Part shown: piece by piece, positions 1 through 4,610 of the stretch
Layout of the letters: each line of letters opens with the position of its first letter
Numbering within the stretch: position 1 is the stretch's first letter
NCBI GenBank assembly: GCA_024277475.1
Contig: JAJRVC010000214.1
Span: 1 to 5,168 of the forward strand
Direction: 5' to 3'
Length of the DNA stretch: 5,168 nucleotides
Origin: Deltaproteobacteria bacterium
GTDB lineage: Bacteria; Desulfobacterota; Desulfobacteria; Desulfobacterales; JAFDCJ01
Position numbers and translations under genes: made by a program
The notes under the pieces: generated by a model
The model's input: the letters and a program-made list of their open reading frames with translations, nothing else
Databases searched by the model: none
What the model was told of the DNA's origin: nothing

Positions 1-9
1 AATTCCTTA

Positions 10-51
10 ACTTTAGGCACTTTAGTTCACTTTAGCTCATTTTAGGCACTC
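10..51. repeat. Short tandem repeat, about 10-bp unit
   Basis: Four near-identical units follow one another: ACTTTAGGC, ACTTTAGTTC, ACTTTAGCTC and ATTTTAGGC, then a partial ACTC. On the minus strand this reads as repeated GTGCCTAAA or GTGAACTAAA blocks, just beyond the probable 3' end of the candidate small RNA. The period is close to one helical turn, so it could be a protein-binding array, but no protein can be named. It may also be the start of a larger repeat running off the left edge. Confidence 0.6.
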
Positions 52-57
52 GTATGT

Positions 58-95
58 AATAAAACCAGCACTCCCTTTCAGGGAGGAACCAGTGC
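58..95 (-). terminator. Possible intrinsic terminator of the small RNA
   Basis: On the minus strand a 5-bp stem CTCCC/GGGAG with loop TGAAA is flanked by GCA/TGC, which can pair across an internal bulge. After TGC come TGG and then TTTTATT. The U tract is short, interrupted and a few bases from the stem, so this is a moderate terminator at best. Confidence 0.4.
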
Positions 96-163
96 CGGGC
101 CTTCTGGACCCGGGTATCTACGGTTACAATGGAGCTAATTATCTCTCCCGACGCTCCAGGTGC
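58..163 (-). ncRNA. Candidate sigma-54-dependent small RNA (about 105 nt)
   Basis: This is an inferred transcript with no recognised family. The start is placed about 12 nt after the -12 element of the sigma-54 promoter at 174-189, near base 163. Read on the minus strand it contains: a hairpin with stem GGAGC/GCTCC and a large loop (131-157); a strong hairpin CCGGG-T-CC-AGAA-GG-CCCGG (95-113), a 7-bp stem with one bulged base and a tetraloop; and a third hairpin CTCCC-TGAAA-GGGAG (71-85), optionally extended by GCA/TGC, followed shortly by TTTTATT (58-64). No open frame of useful length is present. The promoter class matches the NtrC-family regulator encoded at 691-2037, so a regulatory RNA controlled by that system is the simplest reading. 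Alternatives are a 5' leader of a gene beyond the left edge or a mobile-element remnant. The hairpins are directly visible; the transcript itself is inference. Confidence 0.5.
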
Positions 164-173
164 TAATGGATAG

Positions 174-189
174 AGCAACAGCTGTGCCA
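174..189 (-). promoter_or_regulatory. Sigma-54 (RpoN) promoter, full match
   Basis: Read on the minus strand the site is CTGGCAC-AGCTG-TTGCT. It matches the consensus TGGCAC-N5-TTGC(A/T) at every fixed base, and the invariant GG and GC doublets are 12 bp apart as required. Eleven fixed bases would be expected about 0.0025 times on both strands of a random 5.2-kb sequence by simple arithmetic. Transcription would run left from about base 163. Sigma-54 promoters need an AAA+ activator, and one is encoded a few hundred bases away at 691-2037. Confidence 0.8.
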
Positions 190-333
190 GAGCCAACAAC
201 ATACTATAGTATTTTGACTGAATTAATGTATCTGTTGCGATTTAAGTGGGTTATCAACCTGACAAAAAGAAAAAGAACCGAGGATCGGTGCTTCCGGAAG
301 TGGGTTCGTTGAATCGAAGCATGTGCCTCAAGC

Positions 334-366
334 GGGGAGTTTTGCACCGGCGAGGGAAAACTCCCC
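334..366. promoter_or_regulatory. Dyad repeat copy A, possible activator-binding site
   Basis: A perfect inverted repeat GGGGAGTTTT / AAAACTCCCC encloses 13 bases. Its centre is about 162 bp upstream of the -24 element of the promoter at 174-189, a usual distance for the upstream sites of NtrC-type activators. A second copy with a related interior (GYACCRG then GGGG) lies at 656-689. It could also form an RNA hairpin, but no T run follows on either strand. An upstream activating site for the regulator encoded next door is the favoured but unproven role. A mobile palindromic repeat is the main alternative. Confidence 0.5.
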
Positions 367-507
367 ACTCCACCGGCAGTACTAAATGACGGATTACACT
401 CCGACGCAAAAAAAAACGATAGGCCAGAGTGTTTGGTGTTTTGAAAGGGGGAAAAAGGGCCATTTATGGATGGAAACTAGGTAACCCACGTCATTAAATA
501 AAAAGAT

Positions 508-523
508 AGCACTTCGTGTGCCA
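508..523 (-). promoter_or_regulatory. Second sigma-54-like promoter, one mismatch
   Basis: On the minus strand TGGCAC-ACGAA-GTGCT differs from the consensus only in the first base of the -12 block, and the GG and GC doublets are 12 bp apart. It points left. Downstream there is a small CCAT/ATGG hairpin near 463-476 followed by CCCTTTTT, but no obvious gene. The 69-codon open frame at 254-463 has no recognisable protein character. This site could be a second, weaker start for a small RNA or a chance match. Confidence 0.4.
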
Positions 524-655
524 AACGATATTTTCAATAAAAATTAATCGGGGTTGATTAAGTTATGGCGAATAAATACGGATAATTGGCAGATAAGCGA
601 GGTGGGTTGAAACGCGGGCATGGAGGTTATATTGCGATAGATAACATTTTGGGGT

Positions 656-689
656 GGGGAGTTTTGTACCAGTCGGGGAAAAACTCCCC
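656..689. promoter_or_regulatory. Dyad repeat copy B, possible activator site or operon-end hairpin
   Basis: The same inverted repeat as at 334-366, GGGGAGTTTT / AAAACTCCCC, here with a 14-base interior. It begins one base after the stop codon of the response regulator gene (691-693), so the mRNA would form a 10-bp hairpin there. No U tract follows, so it is not a classical terminator. Its centre is about 151 bp upstream of the -24 element of the second sigma-54-like site, about one helical turn different from the spacing of copy A. Both roles are possible. Confidence 0.5.
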
Positions 690-690
690 G

Positions 691-2037
691 CTATTTGGTT
701 TTATCTATTTTTTTTATTTTTTCGCGAAGAGTTTTTCGGTCAATACCAAGGACTTTTGCCGCACGGGTCTTGTTACCGCCCACACTCGCCAGTATATTTA
801 AAATATGCTTTGTTTCTACTTGCGCCAGTGAATATGCTGTGTTTTTTGCCGAACGGAGACGAAACCTCATACCGGGCGGAAGATCGGTAACATCAATAAA
901 ATCACCTTCTAAAAGAACCACAAGCTTCTGCATCAAATTTTCCAGTTCTCTGACATTTCCCGGCCAGGCATAATTTTTCAAGGCCTGCAAGGCACTGTCT
1001 GAAAAGGACGGGATCGGGCGATTCATTTCTGCTGAAAATCTTTTTAAAAAATCGTTTACCAGAAGCAAGATATCGTCCCCCCTCTGATTCAGCGGAGGTA
1101 TGGCAATGTCCAATACCGCCAGACGGTAGTAGAGATCTTCCCTGAAATGCCCCTTTTTAATAAGGATCGGCAAATCTTTATGAGTGGCGGCTATAATCCG
1201 TACATCCACCTTTTGGACCCGGCTGGAGCCTACCATGAATATTTCCTTGCTCTGCATGACACGCAAAAGTTTACCCTGCATGTTCAGGCTGGCGTCTCCG
1301 ATTTCATCTAGTAGTATGGTGCCGCCGTCGGCAATCTGGAAAAACCCGGCCCGGGATTCATTTGCGCCCGTAAAGGCGCCTTTTACATGTCCGAACAGCT
1401 CACTTTCCAGCAAACTATCCGGAATGGCGGTGCAGTTTACCGAGATAAACGGTGCAGTCGAGCGGTCACTATCATAATGAATGGCGCGGGCTACAAGTTC
1501 TTTTCCCGTTCCGCTTTCGCCTGCGATCAAAACGTTGGCCGTAGTGACCACCGCCTTTTTAATCAGTCTGAACACTTTGCGCATCTCTTTGGATTCACCA
1601 ATAATTCCATAAGCTTCTGCCGGTCTCTGCTTTGATTGAACATTCCGGCGACAAACCAGCTTTTCCAGCACCTGCTGAACGCAAGACAACAGTTCACTGT
1701 CGGTAAAGGGCTTGACAATGTATTCTTCCGCGCCTTTTTTTACGGCCTCCACCGCGCCTTCAATGGAAGGATACCCTGTAACCATCATGATCCCGGTATT
1801 TTTATAATTTTCCTTGACATGCTTGACAAGGTCCAGTCCGCTGGTTTTGGGCATTTTAAGATCCGTTATCACCAGATCAATATCATTTGTCTCCAAAACA
1901 GCCATGGCTGCCTGAACATTGGAGGAAATTAATACTTCGTAATTTTCGTGGGTCAGGTTTCGTTTGATGACCTCCAGGGTGTTGAGATTGTCGTCCACTG
2001 CCAGCAATTTAAATTGTCTGTTGAATGTTTTTCCCAT
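691..2037 (-). CDS. Sigma-54-dependent response regulator (NtrC family)
   Basis: A cytoplasmic transcription activator that, once phosphorylated, hydrolyses ATP to open sigma-54 RNA polymerase complexes. The 448 residues show all three modules. The receiver (about 8-125) has acidic pair D15-D16, phosphoacceptor D59 in ITDLKMP, T87 and K109 in VKPF. The AAA+ domain (about 144-380) has Walker A GESGTGKE at 173-180, the sigma-54 contact loop GAFTGA at 220-225, Walker B ILLDE ending at 245, FREDLYYRL at 298-306 and WPGNVREL at 358-365. A Fis-type helix-turn-helix (about 421-443, NKTRAAKVLGIDRKTLREK) binds DNA. Length is normal and nothing essential is missing. Two ATGs compete: the one at 2037 lies 8 nt after AGGAG, while the one at 2043 would lie only 2 nt after it, so 2037 is chosen. 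It overlaps the kinase gene by 29 nt, indicating translational coupling and a cognate pair. Target genes are not certain; see the sigma-54 promoters to its left. Confidence 0.95.
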   Translation of the reverse strand: MGKTFNRQFKLLAVDDNLNTLEVIKRNLTHENYEVLISSNVQAAMAVLETNDIDLVITDLKMPKTSGLDLVKHVKENYKNTGIMMVTGYPSIEGAVEAVKKGAEEYIVKPFTDSELLSCVQQVLEKLVCRRNVQSKQRPAEAYGIIGESKEMRKVFRLIKKAVVTTANVLIAGESGTGKELVARAIHYDSDRSTAPFISVNCTAIPDSLLESELFGHVKGAFTGANESRAGFFQIADGGTILLDEIGDASLNMQGKLLRVMQSKEIFMVGSSRVQKVDVRIIAATHKDLPILIKKGHFREDLYYRLAVLDIAIPPLNQRGDDILLLVNDFLKRFSAEMNRPIPSFSDSALQALKNYAWPGNVRELENLMQKLVVLLEGDFIDVTDLPPGMRFRLRSAKNTAYSLAQVETKHILNILASVGGNKTRAAKVLGIDRKTLREKIKKIDKTK

Positions 2038-3106
2038 GATCATTTCTCCTCACTGCTCGGCTTGCAGGAAGTGTTATCTGAAACGTCGATCCCTTGCCCT
2101 CATGGCTGTCGGCTTTAACGGATCCGCCGTGAGCTTCGACAATGCCGTGGACCACCGAAAGTCCCAGACCGGTTCCGCGGTCAACGTCTCTGGTAGTAAA
2201 AAAAGGCATAAATACCTGTTTAAGGGTTTCTTTGTTCATACCGATGCCCGTATCCTGTACTTCCAGATAAACGCGGCCTTTTGCCGTGCGGGTTTTTATG
2301 TTCAGTCTTCCACCGGCCGGCATGGCGTCAACGGCGTTGTTTACGATGTTGACCAGCACCTGGTTGAGCTGGAACGGATCACCCGTAATTTCCGGCAACC
2401 GCCGGTCCAGTGCCAGGACAATTTCAACACCTTTTTTTTGACAGCGAACATCGATGACATCCATCCACTCTTCGACCAGGTCGTTAAAATTTACGCTGGC
2501 TTGCCGGGGAGACGTCCGGCGGCCGAACAGCAGGATTTTTTTAATGATCTCCCGTGCATTCAGACAGGACTTGACGATACGTTGAAGATCCGCACACACC
2601 GGTTCGGGCGCATCCGGATGTTTGGCGGCCAGCTGGGCAAAGCCGAGAATATCTCCCAGAGGATTATTCAACTCATGGGCAATCCCGGCGGCGAGCCGGC
2701 CGATGGTTGTCAGGCGGTCGGCATGCCTGAGCTGGGCTTCCAGCTCATTTTTTCGGTCATCGGCTTCTTTTTTTTCAAAAATCAGGGATAGTTGCCGGGC
2801 CACGGCCTGCAGAAGCCTTTTTTCTTCCTCTAAAAAAAGGGGAGGGTGATCATGGTGCGGTGCTCCATTGCCCGAATACACCACCTCGACAATACCTCTC
2901 TTTTCGCCCTCTATGGTGATGGTTTGCGACAGAATGTTCCCGGTTTTCACAAATCCGGCGGTGCAAAAAGATTGCCCGTCAAAGCCTATTCGGGCTGTGG
3001 CTGTTTCCGAATATCGAAATGCCCGGGGAATCAAGGCGACAATAGCCTCAAGTTTTTCATTAAATGAGGCCGATGAACTTTCAACCACCTGAGAAATGCC
3101 GTACAA
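2009..3106 (-). CDS. Sensor histidine kinase, GAF-like plus HisKA and HATPase_c (C-terminal part of a split gene)
   Basis: A cytoplasmic kinase that autophosphorylates on a histidine and passes the phosphate to the regulator encoded next. With the TTG start at 3106 it has 365 residues. A GAF-like sensory region covers about 1-110, starting YGISQVVES. A coiled linker follows, then the H box GIAHELNNPLGD with H144. ATP-binding motifs come next: N box VNIVNNAVDAM with N256-N257, G1 box DTGIGM (285-290), F box PFFTT (301-305) and G2 box GTGLGL (311-316). No membrane segment is visible. The frame stays open upstream to the TAA at 3128-3130, which ends the PAS module in the same frame, and the residues between (RNRELTCL) look like ordinary protein linker. 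TTG is therefore only a possible restart codon, with GGGA about 10 nt before it. All catalytic motifs are intact, so the kinase could work without its PAS module, but the start is uncertain. Confidence 0.85.
   Translation of the reverse strand: MYGISQVVESSSASFNEKLEAIVALIPRAFRYSETATARIGFDGQSFCTAGFVKTGNILSQTITIEGEKRGIVEVVYSGNGAPHHDHPPLFLEEEKRLLQAVARQLSLIFEKKEADDRKNELEAQLRHADRLTTIGRLAAGIAHELNNPLGDILGFAQLAAKHPDAPEPVCADLQRIVKSCLNAREIIKKILLFGRRTSPRQASVNFNDLVEEWMDVIDVRCQKKGVEIVLALDRRLPEITGDPFQLNQVLVNIVNNAVDAMPAGGRLNIKTRTAKGRVYLEVQDTGIGMNKETLKQVFMPFFTTRDVDRGTGLGLSVVHGIVEAHGGSVKADSHEGKGSTFQITLPASRAVRRNDHGKNIQQTI
2046..2050 (-). promoter_or_regulatory. Ribosome binding site of the response regulator
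   Basis: AGGAG on the minus strand, inside the kinase coding sequence, ends 8 nt before the ATG at 2037 and only 2 nt before the ATG at 2043. The spacing favours the inner ATG as the true start and shows that the regulator has its own translation signal. Confidence 0.7.
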
Positions 3107-3130
3107 ACAGGTTAATTCCCTGTTCCTTTA
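3107..3130 (-). other. In-frame TAA and orphaned linker between PAS and kinase parts
   Basis: The TAA (3128-3130) is followed in the same frame by codons for RNRELTC and then the TTG taken as the kinase start. A single CAA-to-TAA change would give ELIQRNRELTCLYGIS, a natural linker, so this looks like a recent nonsense mutation or a sequencing error. The interval also holds AGGAAC and AGGGA, which could support re-initiation at TTG 3106. Confidence 0.7.
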
Positions 3131-3544
3131 AATCAGCTCAAACCGTTCGGCCAGCAATTGCCCTTCGTTGTCGATACGCTCGGTGATATCCTGCCCCACC
3201 CCCAGCACGCGGATCACATTGCCGGAAGCATCCTTGACCGTTTTTAAGTTCCATTCAAAAAACAGGGTGTTGCCATCACGCGTTTTAATTTTGTTAACAT
3301 ATCGGTATGTAGCCGTCTTTAGAATCACATTTTGAAAATATTCCCGGCAAGACTCCCCGGGATCAACGGAAACAAACAGATCAAACCAGTTTGCGGCTCT
3401 GATCTCTTCAGGGGCATAGCCGGAGATATCCTGCAAGTAGGAATTAAAGGTCACGATTTTTCCATCCGGGCTAACGGTCAGAACAATTCCATGGATCATC
3501 TCGATCAGGGTATGTGAATCCTCGATCATATTTTGAAACTTCAT
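3128..3544 (-). CDS. PAS sensor module (N-terminal part of a split histidine kinase)
   Basis: A 138-residue protein made almost entirely of one PAS domain with its PAC tail. The PAS fold covers about residues 12-120 and shows typical features: IVLTVSPDGKIVTFN, then ISGYAPEEI, then FEWNLKTVKDASGNVIRVLGVGQDITER near the end. PAS domains sense small ligands, redox state or light, but no haem, flavin or other cofactor residue can be pointed out here. A free-standing PAS of this form is unusual, and the frame continues after the TAA into the kinase linker. It was therefore probably the sensor of a single PAS-GAF-kinase protein. The ATG at 3544 is preceded by AGAGGAAAGAGA, a purine-rich ribosome binding region. 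It is the first gene of the operon. Whether the separate PAS protein is functional is unknown. Confidence 0.8.
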   Translation of the reverse strand: MKFQNMIEDSHTLIEMIHGIVLTVSPDGKIVTFNSYLQDISGYAPEEIRAANWFDLFVSVDPGESCREYFQNVILKTATYRYVNKIKTRDGNTLFFEWNLKTVKDASGNVIRVLGVGQDITERIDNEGQLLAERFELI

Positions 3545-3599
3545 GCAGATTCTCTTTCCTCTAAAGGTAATTTTCCCTTATCCGCCTAAAACTCGTTAA

Positions 3600-3626
3600 A
3601 TTATTACATTATTTATATGCTTTCAA
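3600..3626 (-). promoter_or_regulatory. Possible sigma-70 promoter of the signalling operon
   Basis: On the minus strand TTGAAA (3621-3626) is followed after 15 bp by AATAAT (3600-3605), which is preceded by TGT as in an extended -10 element. The region is AT-rich and lies 56-82 bp upstream of the PAS start codon. The match is weak and the spacer short. No sigma-54 element with correct spacing was found here, so the operon does not appear to be controlled by its own activator through that factor. Confidence 0.3.
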
Positions 3627-3650
3627 TAGCAATCGGGTATAACCGGATTT

Positions 3651-3661
3651 GGGGAGTCCCC
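3651..3661. promoter_or_regulatory. Palindrome GGGGAGTCCCC upstream of the operon
   Basis: An 11-base palindrome around a central base, about 107 bp upstream of the PAS start and just upstream of the possible promoter. It shares GGGGAGT with the arms of the dyads at 334-366 and 656-689, so it may be an operator of the same regulator, but the resemblance is short. Confidence 0.25.
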
Positions 3662-3767
3662 TTTCAGTTTGCATAAAGAATTATTATCGGACACTGCTAA
3701 TACAGGTGCCCTACGAAAATCAGCGGTTTTAAGCCGGATTATAAGCGTGTGCATTTAAAAAAGTGTC

Positions 3768-3929
3768 TCATAAAGGCGCTGGCATATAAAGGGGAAGGGG
3801 GGACTGGACCTTATCGACATCGTAACCTAACACACCATGTTCGCCAAAGTGGCCCATTACTTCATTTGCATCTGATTCATAACATCGGCCATGCGGGTCG
3901 CGCTGCCGGCGATATGCGTTTAGCGCCAT
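3768..3929 (-). CDS. Hypothetical small protein (53 aa), doubtful
   Basis: A 53-codon frame on the minus strand starts at ATG 3929 with AGAGAGG six bases upstream, a good ribosome binding site. The product starts MALNAYRRQRDPHGRCYE and resembles no family I recognise. It has no membrane segment or signal peptide. It lies between the integrase remnant and the signalling operon, in the same direction as both. The surroundings look like decayed mobile-element DNA, so it may be a remnant or a chance frame. The rest of 3545-4048 shows no other gene candidate. Confidence 0.2.
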   Translation of the reverse strand: MALNAYRRQRDPHGRCYESDANEVMGHFGEHGVLGYDVDKVQSPLPLYMPAPL

Positions 3930-3985
3930 GCTGATCCTCTCTACCAGTCGGTATTTTTAGCGATAAGTTACTCGTTTTCTCGATT

Positions 3986-4132
3986 TTAACAAGAAGGTGT
4001 TGGACCGCCTCTTTGTATGTTTTGGGTGCCCGGGGGATTCTGATGCTTTACATACATCCCTTTTTCGTCAGATAGCTTATACTGTTTTTCCCGGGGCTTG
4101 GCGTTTCGGATAGCGGTATCGGTAAGCGGCAT
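3986..4132 (-). pseudogene. Truncated P4-type tyrosine integrase (N-terminus only)
   Basis: From ATG 4132 the first 28 codons read MPLTDTAIRNAKPREKQYKL and then SDEKGMYV, the typical beginning of the DUF4102 arm-DNA-binding domain of P4-family integrases. The expected continuation (LLV, then KYWRLKYR and the catalytic domain) is missing: after about base 4049 the frame runs through unrelated residues to TAA at 3986. About 370 codons, including all catalytic residues, are absent, so this is a broken remnant. A good ribosome binding site (AAGGGAGA, 8 nt before ATG) remains. The neighbouring ssrA 3' end at 4428-4455 on the same strand fits the normal order of attachment site followed by integrase. 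Assignment to the family is from memory of the motif. Confidence 0.75.
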
Positions 4133-4184
4133 GACGGTATCTCCCTTGACGGTATGCGCTAATACCGTCAAAGGAGATACCGCC
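4133..4184. repeat. Long inverted repeat covering the integrase ribosome binding site
   Basis: Two 23-base arms (4133-4155 and 4162-4184) pair with only two mismatches around a 6-base loop, GCGCTA. Each arm is itself built of two GACGGTAT-like units separated by CTCCCTT, so four units are present in two opposed pairs. On the minus strand the right side of the hairpin contains GGGAG and ends directly at the integrase ATG, so the RNA form would hide the ribosome binding site. As DNA it would be a paired operator or arm-type integrase site. Confidence 0.7.
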
Positions 4185-4212
4185 AAAGATGACGGGATGT
4201 CAATAGATATTA

Positions 4213-4279
4213 TAGGAACACCCCGGACAAGAAACCCCCGAAATATTATCTAATATTACGGGGTTAGGAACACATCGGA
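4213..4279. repeat. Direct repeats TAGGAACAC-NN-CGGA flanking a hairpin
   Basis: TAGGAACACCCCGGA (4213-4227) and TAGGAACACATCGGA (4265-4279) match at 13 of 15 positions, start 52 bases apart, and bracket the hairpin at 4236-4263. They lie between the integrase remnant and the ssrA-derived core and may be further protein-binding sites of the element. Confidence 0.5.
4236..4263. repeat. Stem-loop, 13-bp stem
   Basis: CCCCGAAATATTA (4236-4248) and TAATATTACGGGG (4251-4263) pair with one mismatch around a 2-base loop. Neither strand has a convincing T run after the stem, so a terminator is not well supported. A DNA-binding or recombination role, or a terminator insulating the integrase, are possibilities. 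Confidence 0.5.
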
Positions 4280-4297
4280 TATTGCCGGAATGATTTT

Positions 4298-4320
4298 TGG
4301 TGGGATGCAGGGAATTGAAC
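4298..4320 (-). pseudogene. Decayed ssrA/tRNA 3'-end copy
   Basis: The minus strand reads GTTCAATTCCC, then TGCATCCCACCA: a T-loop-like segment followed by an acceptor-like segment and CCA. Aligned with the intact tmRNA end at 4428-4455 it keeps 17 of 23 bases after one gap, and most differences are transitions. It is probably an old, degraded attachment-site duplicate. A fragment of a tRNA gene is possible; a chance match cannot be excluded. Confidence 0.35.
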
Positions 4321-4373
4321 TACAAGCTAAACGACTTGATATTATTGATATTTAAAACACACAAGCACCAAAA

Positions 4374-4393
4374 GTACCGCCATAAATACCGTC
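4374..4393. promoter_or_regulatory. Two further GACGGTAT-like iterons near the att core
   Basis: GTACCGCC (4374-4381) and ATACCGTC (4386-4393) are reverse-complement forms of the GACGGTAT unit in the hairpin at 4133-4184, and they start 12 bp apart. Six copies between the integrase remnant and the ssrA core fit arm-type binding sites of the integrase, an inference from position. Confidence 0.45.
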
Positions 4394-4427
4394 ATATTCT
4401 TTACTATTTAATATTATAATAAATAAT

Positions 4428-4455
4428 TGGTGGAGGCGGCGGGAGTCGAACCCGC
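4428..4455 (-). other. ssrA: 3' end of tmRNA (ssrA), probable attachment-site core
   Basis: The minus strand contains a perfect T arm, GCGGG-TTCGACT-CCCGC, followed by the acceptor strand CGCCTCC, A and CCA. The T at position 70 implies the G3-U70 pair that marks alanine-type tRNA and tmRNA, and the sequence matches the usual bacterial tmRNA end. The rest of tmRNA (tag-coding part and 5' acceptor strand) is not in the window, so this is a partial copy left by integration. P4-type integrases commonly use the ssrA 3' end as a target. A tRNA-Ala 3' end is a less likely alternative. Confidence 0.75.
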
Positions 4456-4465
4456 ATTTACGGTG

Positions 4466-4590
4466 ATGATAACCAATGATAAAAAATGATAACAAATGAT
4501 CTATAATGATGAAATAATTAGCTTTTTCACCACCACCCTTTCCGGTTGGGATGTCACTGGTTATCACTCAATATCATTGTTTATCATCAA
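4466..4590. repeat. Phased 10-bp repeats, five direct and three inverted
   Basis: ATGAT occurs at 4466, 4476, 4486, 4496 and 4506, exactly 10 bp apart, and the first three units read ATGATAACCA, ATGATAAAAA and ATGATAACAA. About 45 bp to the right the complementary TATCA occurs at 4562, 4572 and 4582, also exactly 10 bp apart. The two groups face each other. The array starts 11 bp beyond the ssrA core, on the side away from the integrase. Such phased iterons suit cooperative binding of an integrase arm domain or an AlpA/Xis-like excisionase. That role is inferred. Confidence 0.6.
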
Positions 4591-4610
4591 AAATAGGCAC
4601 AATTTGTACT

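Noticed and set aside
58..163. Known riboswitch (c-di-GMP, TPP, cobalamin, Moco) or self-cleaving ribozyme
   Set aside because: None of the conserved core sequences I know for these classes is present.
254..463. 69-codon frame on the minus strand
   Set aside because: It runs through dyad A and low-complexity runs, shows no family character, and has no good ribosome binding site. It is probably non-coding.
1964..2791. Long 275-codon frame on the plus strand
   Set aside because: It lies antisense to the kinase and regulator genes, whose motifs are unmistakable. It is a shadow frame.
3690..3712. GGGCAC...TTAGC on the minus strand as a sigma-54 promoter of the operon
   Set aside because: The GG to GC distance is 13 instead of 12 bp and the -12 block is poor.
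4352..4567. 71-codon frame on the minus strand
   Set aside because: It crosses the ssrA 3' end and the phased repeats. The composition is that of non-coding att DNA.
4463..4590. CRISPR array
   Set aside because: Units are only 10 bp with no spacers, so these are iterons rather than CRISPR repeats.
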